A DNA stretch of 64,000 nt, taken from the NCBI RefSeq assembly GCF_037325665.1, contig NC_090251.1, forward strand, positions 18,844,782-18,908,781, in the 5' to 3' direction. Shown here in pieces: positions 51,309 to 63,632 of the stretch. The position numbers and the translations under genes are program-made. The notes under the pieces are model-generated. The model saw only the letters and a list, made by a program, of their open reading frames with translations. It ran no database searches and was not told the origin of the DNA. Numbering within the stretch: the stretch's first letter is position 1; each line of letters begins with the position of its first letter. Source of the stretch: Littorina saxatilis. Its lineage: Eukaryota; Mollusca; Gastropoda; Littorinimorpha; Littorinidae.

Positions 51309-54300
51309 TGTGTGTGTGTCTGTGTGTGTGTGTAGAGCGATTCAGACTAAACTACTGGGCCGATCTTTATGAAATTTGACATGAGAGTTCCTGGGTATGA
51401 TATCCCCGGACGTTTTTTTCTTTTTTTCGATAAATACCTTTGAAGACGTCATATCCGGCTTTTTGTAAAAGTTGAGGCGGCACTCTCACACCCTCATTTT
51501 TCAATTAAATTGATTGAAATTTTGGCAAAGCAATCTTCGACAAAGGCCGGGGTTTGGTATTGCATTTCAGCTTGGTGGCTTAAAAACTAATGAGTGAGTT
51601 TGGTCATTAACAATCGGAAACTTGTAATTAAAATTACTTTTTTATCAAACGATCCAAACACAATTTCATCTTAATCTTCGTTATTTTCTGATTCCAAAAA
51701 CATATACATATGTTATATTTGGATTAAAAACAATCTCTGAAAATTAAAAATATAAAAATTATGATCAAAATTAAATTTCCGAAATCGATTTAAAAACTAT
51801 TTCATCTTATTCCTTGTCGGTTCCTGATTCCAAAAACATATAGATATGATATGTTTGGATTAAAAACACGCTCAGAAAGTTAAAACGAAGAGAGGTACAG
51901 TAAAGCGTGCTAAGAAGCACAGCGCAACCGCTGCCGCGCCAAACAGGCTCGTCACTTTCACTGCCTTTTGCACTAGCGGCGGACTACGTTCAGTTTCATT
52001 CTGTGAGTTCGACTGAGCTTGACTAAATGTTGTATTTTTGCCTTACGCGACTTGTTTTTCTTTTTCTACTCATGACAACATGACCCCGGCACTGGACTGA
52101 GTTCCTGGGCAGGGGGTGGGGGGGGGTTCACACCTAGTAAACCTGTGTCAAATTCATTATCTCACTGTATTGCCAATCCCCGGTTCAGGGAAGGGGGGGG
52201 GGGGGGGGTGGGGGGGTCATATACCCATTACATCACCGACTGTTTTAACGTAGAGGGGGGAATCGAGACGAGGGTATGGTGTATGTGTGTGTGTGTCTGT
52301 CTGTCTGTGCGCGTGTGTGTGTAGAGCGATTCAGACTAAACTACTGGACCAATCTTTATGAAATTTTACATGAGAGTTCCTGGGAATGATATCCCCGGAC
52401 GTTTTTTTAATTTGTTCGATAAATGTCTTTGATGACGTCATATCCGGCTTTTTGTAAAAGTTGAGGCGGCACTGTCACACCCTCATTTTTCAATCAAATT
52501 GATTGAAATTTTGGCCAAGCAATCTTCGACGAAAGCCGGACTTCGGTATTGCATTTGAGCTTGGTGGCTTAAAAATTAAGTAATTACTTTGGTCATTAAA
52601 AATCTGAAAATTGTAAAAAAAAAAATTTTTATAAAACGATCCAAATTTACATTCATTTTATTCTTCATCATTTCCTGATTCCAAAAACATATAAATATGT
52701 TATATTTGGATTAAAAACAAGCTCTGAAAATTAAAAAATATAAACATTATGATCAAAATTAATTTTTCGAAATCAATTTAAAAACACTTTCATCTTATTC
52801 CTTGTCGGTTCCTGATTCCAAAAACATATAGATATGATATGTTTGGATTAAAAACACGCTCAGAAAGTTAAAACGAAGAGAGGTACAGAAAAGCGTGCTA
52901 TCCTTCTCAGCGCAACTACTACCCCGCTCTTCTTGTCAATTTCACTGCCTTTGCCACGAGCGGTGGACTGACGAAGCTACGAGTATACGGTCTTGCTGAA
53001 AAATTGCATTGCGTTCAGTTTCATTCTCTGAGTTCGACAGCTTGACTAAATGTTGTATTTTCGCCTTACGCGACTTGTTTTTAATTCCGATCTCACCTCT
53101 ATAACGCCAATGCCCAGTATCAGTCCTATTAGTGTCCAGCTTTGGTCATCCAGCCATTCTAGCAACGAGGTGAAACAACCCTGGCAAAAAAACAGAAAAA
53201 TTGAGTTACACGCAAAATAATAATAATAATAATAATAATGCATAATATTTCTATGGCGCGTGTATCCAGGGTTTAACCCTGCTCAAAGCGCACAACACCC
53301 AGTCATTAACTACGTTAGGATGAACCCCACGGTTGAAAGGTCTGAGAAAAGGACACTGGCAGATAACGGTGCAGAATTGTCATGAGAGCGAGGCGCGGGG
53401 ACTGGTTCATCGTGTTGAACTACGAAGTACTGTAGAGGCTGTCCTTGATTCAGCCCGAAGTCGAACATTTCGCCAAATCTTTTTTTAACGAAAATTCAGT
53501 GCCAAAGCTTCTTGCAGCCAAGTTCGTGAAGTAGACTTCGTCAATTCGACTTCGCCCAATTAATGTAAGGCTTTAGACTTGTTGTACTAGGCGGCTATTG
53601 AGTGCTATATATACTGTCTTGGACAAATTGTCAAACGGAATTCTGGACTGTCTTGGCTGGACGACCCATGACAACAGCCAATGTCTTTTCAAGTCTTATG
53701 GGAACTTGGTTCTCAAAGTCATCCAAGGATTGAATGCAGACTTGACCTACTCTCAGAGTCCTGGGCGGTAATTTTACCTCCATGTAAGGGGGAAGGAAGG
53801 GGATGAGGGGGATGCTGAGTGTGAACAATGGGAACAGGCATTAAGTGTGTATCAAGCCTCACGTTGGGAAAGAGGTTGTGGAAGGTGTCCCAGGACTGGG
53901 CGAGGGCCTGAGCTTCCAGGTTGCAGTTGGTGTAGTCCTTGGGTTGGAATGATTTCGCCTCGCCCTGCCCCCGGCAACACGTCTTGGGGATGTAGACCTG
54001 GTGGAAACACAACTCATTATTCACTTAATATAATAGTCATTGTTATTATTGTTTGCTGACGAAGAACTTTTGTTCAAAACCGGTCCTCTTTTTTTCGTCG
54101 TTTATTGTCCATGTTTGTGGTGAGTACGTTTTCATTGTTATATTGTTCTTGTTCTTCTCACCTGCAGTCCCTTGTTCCTAGTCTGATTATTCGACGTTTT
54201 TAAGTCAAACAAATGGGGTTATAAGTGCAAATATTTATTTCTGTCAAAAAAGGACGCTGAAGAGTACATTTACAATAGATGTTTTCTGATTGTTCGTTTC

Positions 54301-55445
54301 AGTGACATGCAAAACTTGTTGCGTTTTAGCGTTTCTGAACTGTTGTCGATTTTAACGCAAGAGCCTTTCTTTTTCGAATTTGATTTTGGGGGTTGTCTGT
54401 GTTGTAGGTTCCACTTTCTGGACACTACCGTTTGTAAAATCAATCTGTTTGTTGAATATGGTTGAATGGCCTTTCCAGTCATATAACCAGTTCTACAATA
54501 AACGGCCTCATCACAAATATCTGCACTTACACGTATCTGCCCAGTAGTATAGATCCGACCTGATGAAGTTATGATTGCATAATAGCTCATGCTGTGTGTA
54601 TCTTAATGCCTTTCTCAAAGTTACCTGATGAATGCCAAGACTGACTTACCCTGTCACCAATGGTCTGCTCGGAAAACCAAATGCTTCCTCGGTAATCTGT
54701 GTAGTTGATAGAACCGCAGCAGTGAAACTGAAACACACAGCACACCAGACAGTAGTACCGTGATTTCTGCGTGATGAGGACAGCTTTGAATCGTTTTAGA
54801 GTTGTCTCACTGAAACTATGCAATTATATAAGTAAACGTGGTATGAATGAATTTATTTTGATTCAGACCCACACAGAACGTTCGCCTGTTCGAATGACAA
54901 TGACAATGACAAATCTTAATTTTTCGAGGGTGACAAGAATAAGCATAGATATGCTTTTTTGCATCTGGCCCTCGCCCTAAAGACGGACTAAACTATTTTA
55001 CTGCAACTATCACTGGGAGGGGGGGGGGGGGGGGGAGGGAGGTTACATTAAAAACATCATTAATGGTAGAGCATATAAGTTTATTATACATGAAGCGCAT
55101 TATATAGAAGCATTGTAGATCATAAGGTAGTGTTCAAAAATGGGTGTAAAGCAATAAAGATAAACGCAAAATAAGCATACTTTGCAACAATACATTAGCT
55201 CAGCAAAACAATATATCACAGAGCCAAATCTTCGTGATTTTGTCACAAATAAACCATAATTCCGATAATGAACAACCGTATCCAAAGAGAACATACCAAT
55301 CAAGTTTATTTTAGAGAGAGAGAGAATTGAATTGAATTGAACTTTATTTAACAAGGATTAAGATTTAAGGCTACGCCTTTTCTTACAATCTGTCCCTGGG
55401 ACGCATAGACACACAGTTATATAATTAAACAATTAAAAATTTAAA

Positions 55446-55530
<85 letters not shown>

Positions 55531-56774
55531 ACAGACAGACACACAGACAGACACACGTCATGGACAAAACAGACAGACAGACATAGTAACACGCTATGAG
55601 CGAACAAACCTTGACTTCCAGAAAAGCCATGGTGGAATTATCACTGCCCGTGTAGTTGCGAACTTTCATCCCCAGGTCCTCACGTATAGTCATCTCGATC
55701 TGTTTTGAATATAGAGAAGTCATGTTGTTGTTTTTCGTGGAGCTTCGATCGCAAAGATGTTTTCTTTCTTTGAAATCCTTGCAGTATTTTGCTTATCCTG
55801 TTTTGTTTGATCCGTTGTTAGTGCATACAAAGTTAGGCAAATACAGCGACTTAAATGCCGAGATGGTGAGAGTCAAACATTGTACCTTTAAGTTAACGTT
55901 GAGTCAAAAGTAGTCATTAGTCTACAGCTTCTGCCGATGAGTGACTGCTGACAACGTGCTGTTCTCATAGTTAACTTTGTTCTGTGTGTAGATGAACTCA
56001 TGCCAGACAGGTGGGTCATCATTTGGGGAAAACAGCCTTGTCATGCACGTTCTGAAACTGTCCTAGTTTTGGTGTCAGTTCAAGGTTTGTATGCGCGCAC
56101 TCATTCTGACTTTCGTTTGGCATTCCGTGTGTAGGGGAAGCCAGGCAATGTTTTCGCTAGGTATTTGCGGACTTTTGTGTAGAATAGAGCTTCTTTTTCT
56201 TCTTCGTTTATGGGCTTAAACTCCCACGTTCACTCATATTTTTGCACGAGTGGATGTTTACGTGTTTTTACCCCGCTATTCAGGCAGCATACGCCGATTT
56301 CAGGGGAAGCATACTGGGTATTTTCGTGTTTCTATAACCCACCGAACTCTGACATGGATTACATGATCTTTTCCGTGCGCAATTGGTCTTGTGGTTGCGT
56401 GTACACACAAAGGGTAATAAGGCACTAGCAGGTCTGCACATAAGTTGACTTGGGAGATCGGAACAATCTCGACCCTTAACCTACCAGGCAACCGCGGCCC
56501 GGATTTGAACTCTCGACCTTCCGATTAGGAGGCTGATGTCTTATCCACTACGCCACTGCGCCCGTCGTGTAGAACAGAACACAAAATGTTCCTGAATAAC
56601 AGGAAAACATACTTTTTTTGTGTAAGCATTTTGTGTGTGCATGCCTGTCTGTCTGTCTGTCTTTATTACTTTAATTTTTTTTTCCGTCCTTCCTTTCTTT
56701 TTGTCCCCTTTTTACATTTAGTCAAGTTTTGACTAAATGTTTTAACATAGAGGGGGAATCGAGACGAGGGTCGT

Positions 56775-56840
<66 letters not shown>

Positions 56841-58445
56841 TGTGCGTGTGTGTCTGTGCGTGTGTGTGTGTAGAGCGATTCAGACCAAACTACTGGACCG
56901 ATCTTTATGAAATTTGACATGAAAGTTCCTGGGAATGATATCCCCGGATGTTTTTTTCTTCTTTTTTTCGATAAATACCTTTGATGACGTCATATCCGGC
57001 TTTTTGTAAAAGTTGAGGCGGCACTGTCACACCCTCATTTTTCAATCAAATTGATTGACATTTTGGCCAAGCAATCTTCGACGAAGGCCGGACTTCGGTA
57101 TTGCATTTCAGCTTGGTGGCTTAAAATTTAATGAATGACTTTGGTAATTAAAAATCTGAAAATTGTAAAAAAAAATTTTTTTTATAAAACGATCCAAATT
57201 TACGTTCATCTTATTCTTCATCATTTTCTGATTCCAAAAACATATAAATATGTTATATTCGGATTAAAAACAAGCTCTGAAAATTAAAAATATAAAAATT
57301 ATGATCAAAATTAGTTTTTCGAAATCAATTTAAAAACACTTTCATCTTTTTTCTTGTCGGTTCCTGATTCCAAAAACTTATAGATATGATATGTTTGGAT
57401 TAAAAACACGCACAGAAAGTTAAAACGAAGAGAGGTACAGAAAAGCGTGCTATCCTTCTCAGCGCAACTACTACCCCGCTCTTCTTGTCAATGTCACTGC
57501 CTTTGCCATGAGCGGTGGACTGACGATGCTACGAGTATACGGTCTTGCTGAAAAATTGCATTGCGTTCAGTTTCATTCTGTGAGTTTGACAGCTTGACAA
57601 AATGTTGTATTTTCGCCTTACGCGACTTGTTTGTTCTTTCTTACGTTCTTTCTTTCTTTCTTTCATTCTTTCATTCTTTCTTGCTTTCTTTTCTTTTCTT
57701 TTCTTTTGTCTATCCTTTCTGTTTCCCTCTGAACATTGACGAGCCGTTGATTTAATTCTCAAAGTTACCGTCATTCCCTTGTAAGCAAACCTTCACACCA
57801 TCACAGATCTCTCTAGGTTTTTGCATGCGATAAGAACATTTCCACTTGGACGCATACCAAAACTCACCTGTGCAGCTTCCTGTGCAACGTGGGAATCAGT
57901 TTCGTTGAATTATTATTTTACCAGTTACAACATTACCTTGCTCATCAAAGAATTCCCATAGCATCCACGCTGTTGTTTTCGGTGTCAGTATCATTTTGAA
58001 CTCAAAGCCATGACGTTCCCTACACAAGGCTTTGATAACGAACGGATAAGGGGCGTAACTCCTTAGTCATATTACAGTTGAAAATTCAAAGCGGGTCGGC
58101 TTCACTCAATTTCTTGGCATCAGAGGCTTAAATTAGGAAAACAAATGGTTGGACCCATCATGGATCAACTAAAACGCTGTAGGGCAGAATTAATATTTTG
58201 ATGGTATTTTTGAACGTTCTCAGCGTCACTGTAACTCATAACTCATAACTCATAACATTTTATTGATCCAACAAAGGAAATTAAATTGGTCATCAGCACA
58301 TATAGGTCATTAATTAATAATTATAAAAGAATAAGAGAAGAAAATTCATAAAACCCATGATAAAAAATACCCTTTTTTCTTGCACACCCGACACACCGAC
58401 ACACCAATACACATGCATACATACCTACATACATACCTACATACA

Positions 58446-58479
<34 letters not shown>

Positions 58480-61400
58480 CATACATACATTCCATGTTAA
58501 AGTGTAGTTAAGAACATCACAGTAATTATATCATTGTTTGGATTAACAGATAAGTTTTTATGTAAATGATGATAACAACAATCCATAATTAACGCTATTG
58601 CACTACCACTCGTGCGTTTCGATTCATTCAAAGATGCAAAGATTTTCGTTGTTGATACAAAGGGACTTGACGCTCACTTTCTGCACGCTGAGAACGCCAC
58701 TTCCTACAGTGACGCTGAGAACGTTCAAAAATACCATCAAAATATTAATTCTGCCCTACAGCGTTTTAGTTGGTCCATGATGGGTCCAACCATTTGTTTT
58801 CCTAATTTATGTCAAGCCTCTGATGCCAAGAAATTGAGTGAAGCCGACCCGCTTTGAATTTTCAACTGTAATATGACTAAGGAGTTACGCCCCTTATCCG
58901 TTCGTTATCAAAGCCTTGTGTAGGGAACGTCATGGCTTTGAGTTCAAAATGTGTCAGTATATGTCCAGCCAGGTAGTATGATGCTTGTTGTGCATGCAAA
59001 AGTCCGAACACATCTGTGGATATCTACAAGACGGCCTTCCAGGAAAGGAAATCATCTTTAAGTCTGTATCCCACAAACATTATGTTGTGTAAAATAAAAG
59101 TTGTGGAGGACAATGTCTGTTCATATTGTAGTAATAGCGTGGATGAACACTTTTTTCTCTTTTGCTCAGTGGTGATTGAGTTTTGGAAACAGATAGAATT
59201 TTATATTTGGGTACATCTGGATAAACAAATAGAGTTAACAGTGCACGAAATTATGTTTGGTGTTAAAAATCGAAAAATGCAAGCAACTCTGTTGAAAGAA
59301 TTGAACCGTATAATTTTGATTCCTAAAATATGTATAAGTATTTATAAAAAAAAAACAAAGGCTTCAATGCCTCTTTTTGTTTTATTCGAAAAGCAATTGC
59401 AGATCAGAAATATAAAATTATGATTTTTATTCCTCTTTTTTATTTTGATTTTTCTATTCTTATTTCTTTTCTTTTTTTCTCTTTCTCTTCTCAATTCTAG
59501 ATACGGACCCAAAGTTACACCAAGATGTATTATAGTGCATGTCATACTGTGTTTTTTGTGTGTGTATAATTATAATGATATGCATTTTAAATACATATTT
59601 CAACAGCATACACACATGTTTATTTATAACAGATTAATCTTAAGGAGGTGCTGTACATGAAAACTGTTATGTCCATCGTTAGAATCATACATATTTAAGT
59701 GAAATGTGCAGATTTTGAGAAAAAAAAGTGCAAGTGTGATGATATATTTGTTTGACTGATTATGGGCATTAAAATAAAACTGAAAAAAAAATCTTTAAGT
59801 CTGTATTGGCTGGAAAGGCCTGTTACACCGAACTCACTCTTCCTGCCTATCACTAGTCAAGTTTCAGTTCTGCCCAGTACATGTTTGCATTGAATTCGTC
59901 ATAGAAAAAAGTTTCTTCACTTGAACCAGGTGAAAATAGCTACGTCCTTCCCTCTTCTTCCCACCCCACCACCTTCCCTCTCCTTGCCACCCCACCACCT
60001 TCCCTCTCCTTACCACCCCCCCACCTTCCCTCTCCTTCCCACCCCACCACCTTCCCTCTTCTTCCCACCCCACCACCTTCCCTCTCATTGCCACCCCACC
60101 ACCTTCCCTCTCCTTGCCACCCCACCACCTTCCCTCTCCTTGCCACCCCACCACCTTCCCTCTCCTTGCCACCCCACCACCTTCCCTCTCCTTGCCACCC
60201 GTACCCCCCACCTTCCCTCTCCTCAGTTCCCACCCCACCACCTTCCCTCTCCTTGCCACGCCACCACCTTTCCTCTCCTTGCCACCCCACCACCTTCCCT
60301 CTCCTTGCCACGCCACCACCTTCCCTCTCCTTGCCACCCCACCACCTTCCCTCTCCTTCCCACCCCACCACCTTCCCTGTCCTTGCCACCCCACCACCTT
60401 CCCTCTCCTTGGCACCCCACCACCTTCCCTCTCCTTCCCACCCCACCACCTTCCCTGTCCTTGCCACGCCACCACCTTCCCTCTCCTTGCCACCCCACCA
60501 CCTTCCCTCTCCTTGCCACCCCACCACCTTCCCTGTCCTTGCCACGCCACCACCTTCCCTCTCCTTCCCACCCCACCACCTTCCCTCTCCTTGCCCCCCC
60601 CACCTTCCCTCTCCTTGCCACCCCACCACCTTCCCTGTCCTTGCCACCCCACCACCTTCCCTGTCCTTGCCACGCCACCACCTTCCCTCTCCTTCCCACC
60701 CCACCACCTTCCCTCTCCTTGCCACCCCCCACCTTCCCTCTCCTTGCCACCCCACCACCTTCCCTCTCCTTGCCACCCCACCACCTTCCCTCTCCTTGCC
60801 ACCCCACCACCTTCCCTCTCCTTGCCACGCCACCACCTTCCCTCTCCTTGCCACCCCACCACATTTCCTCTCCTTGCCACCCCACCACCTTCCCTCTCCT
60901 TGCCACCCCCGACCTTCCCTCTCCTTGCCACCCCACCACCTTCCCTCTCCTTGCCACCCCCCACCTTCCCTCTCCTTGCCACCCCCCACCTTCCCTCTCC
61001 TTCCCACCCCACCACCTTCTCCTTGCCATCTCATCAACCCTTTCAAAATGAGCTGCTGGCAAAAACGTAAGTCAATGAACACGGTGGTCGGGGTAGCAAC
61101 CTGGTCATGACAGGCAATTACTTCTAAGCTTTCACGTGCGCGCAGGTGCTTTCATTTTTCCTGTTTGGGCCAACAACTCCCCCTCCTCTCGCCCCCACCT
61201 CATCTCCTCCTTTCCTGCACCCCCACCCGGCCCCTCTATCTCTCTCTCTCTTTCGGTTTGCCTCTCTGAAGCTCATTCACACGTGGTTTGTTTTTGGTGT
61301 TGTTTTTTGGGCAGATAATTAACTGTTCGTGTGGCTTGCCAGACACACACACAACATGGAAGAGAATTTGGGAAACCCTATTTGTTTGAACCGGCAGAGT

Positions 61401-62334
61401 TTAGGATTCGTCTTTGTCTGTCTGTCTGCCTGTCTGCCTAGCTGTCTGTGTCTGTTTGACTGTCACTATTTGACCATCTCCATGTCTGTCAACAGTAGTT
61501 TGCATCTGTCTACCAGTTTGCCTGTAGATCTGTCTACCAGTTTGTCTGTAGATCTGTCTACCAGTTTGTCTGTAGATCTGTCTACCAGTTTGTCTGTAGA
61601 TCTGTCTACCAGTTTGTCTGTAGATCTGTCTACCAGTTTGTCTGTAGATCTGTCTACCAGTTTGTCTGTAGATCTGTCTACCAGTTTGTCTGTAGATCTG
61701 TCTACCAGTTTGCCTGTAGATCTGTCTACCAGTTTGTCTGTAGATCTGTCTACCAGTTTGCCTGTAGATCTGTCTACCAGTTTGCCTGTAGATCTGTCTA
61801 CCAGTTTGCCTGTAGATCTGTCTACCAGTTTGTCTGTAGATCTGTCTACCAGTTTGTCTGTAGATCTGTCTACCAGTTTGTCTGTAGATCTGTCTACCAG
61901 TTTGCCTGTCTTACTTTTTGTACAACTTTTTGGTTGCGTTCGCCTGTTCCCCTAAAATGCTGCTGATTGATATTTGTATTATTTTTAAATCTGCCGCGCC
62001 TGTATAATCTGACACCGTAACCAGCCCCCCCCCCCCCCCCCCCCCATATCTCCGTCCGAGACACACACACACACACACACGCACACATGAAAGGCTACAA
62101 TGTACAAAACTTTATTTTTTTCTTTTTGCATTTGGAAGCTACTTATTAAAAAAAAGATGATTTTTTTATTTTGTTTGATTTTGTTTTATTGTGTCTTGTA
62201 CATTTAACTTGGGCGATGCACACTATCAATAATATTCAGAATTCAAGAGTGTGTTTTTTGTTTTTTATACGTTTTGCATACGTACTATTTTTATTATGTT
62301 TTTCTACTCCGTTAGGACAAACAAACAAACAAAC

Positions 62335-62379
<45 letters not shown>

Positions 62380-62381
62380 CA

Positions 62382-62443
<62 letters not shown>

Positions 62444-63593
62444 GAGTTCTTACATTTTCTTTCTCCACGGCTACGTAGGTCCCAGCGCTGAGTTCTCCGA
62501 TCATCACGATCACCATGCAGCCAATGTACTGAATACAAACAGAAGATAAAGAGACAATAAGCGTATTATGTAATAATTGTAACGTCAAGATCACGAAAGC
62601 GCTTATACTCACCCCCGAAACCCGTACTTCATACAGGTTAATGCAATCCGGAATCTTTATAAATACATAGAATAAAAAAATAAATATTTTAAATAATGTA
62701 TATATAAAAAAAACAGGCTGTGGGGAAAAGTCTGGTTTGTGATTCTTTGCACCATGATTTCTTTTTGTCAGTGATTATCGTCGATCAGTTGCGCCCAAAA
62801 TAGTGAGGCAAACACTAACACGAGTTTAACCAGTTAAAACAAATAACGGACTCCGATGTGCATGCTATGTAGGTGTTCGCTCGATATGATGCCCTTCTCT
62901 TTTTTGACAGAGTTATTTCCGAAAATCTCAATCATCCCAGAAATTATAATAGTTATATATTTTTGTTGTTGAACCTACACCATTTTAATTCGATACTCAA
63001 AAATCCTGATGGTTTCCGGTCCTCCCCCCCCCCCCCCCCATACCCCCCCTCTCTCTCCAACCGCCTCAACACACTTACGATGCCCAGCATAATAGCACTC
63101 TCTCTCATGGCGCCGCAGCAGCCGCAGAAGCCGACGAAGAAGACGAAGGACCCCACGCCTATCATTATGTAGCCGGCCGTGTAGATGAAGTCCAGGGGGA
63201 CATCCATGTCGATCAGGTCCATCAGGGAAGACTCCACTCCGTCGGAGGCTATCAGGAAGATGCCCAACCCCATGATCACTCCGCCCGAGATCTGTGCGAT
63301 GATTTGCATGCAAAATTATGCAAATATATGTAAATGTATTCGAAAACTTTACATTTATGGAGCAATTGGAATGTATAAACTTAAATCAGCTTGTGTGGTC
63401 TATAGTGTTTCTATTGTACTAAATGCAACTCTATATCTTCTGAATAAAATCTTGTTCAAACCAATGGGAAAGTCTGTGCCTATCAGCGTTCTGAGGAAGG
63501 ATTCCACCTCCTCCGATGCCACTCGGAGGATGTTTAGCTCTCCAAGTTGTCACCCCATCCGCAAATGCGTAGAGACTGAGTTATGCATACAGA

Positions 63594-63632
<39 letters not shown>

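Larger units (their letters stand above)
57993..58949. repeat. Large inverted repeat, ~240-bp arms, ~470-bp loop
   Basis: Arms 57993-58232 and 58706-58949 are reverse complements at roughly 97% identity by eye, starting CATTTTGAACTCAAAGCCAT. The right arm contains most of an unrecognised open frame (58612-58857). The loop has a minus-strand retroposon tail with (ATGAGTT)n at 58233-58255 and a (CATA)n tract near 58430-58490. Confidence 0.9.

Noticed and set aside
59864-61110. Six overlapping frames of 279-383 codons on both strands
   Set aside because: They are artefacts of the 26-bp minisatellite; there are no splice sites, no start context, and the peptides are simple repeats on every frame.
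61329-61955. 208-codon frame with STSLSVDL repeats
   Set aside because: The repeat is a 24-bp minisatellite in a tetraspanin intron on the opposite strand. The regular peptide follows from the unit length, and the flanking residues match nothing known to me.
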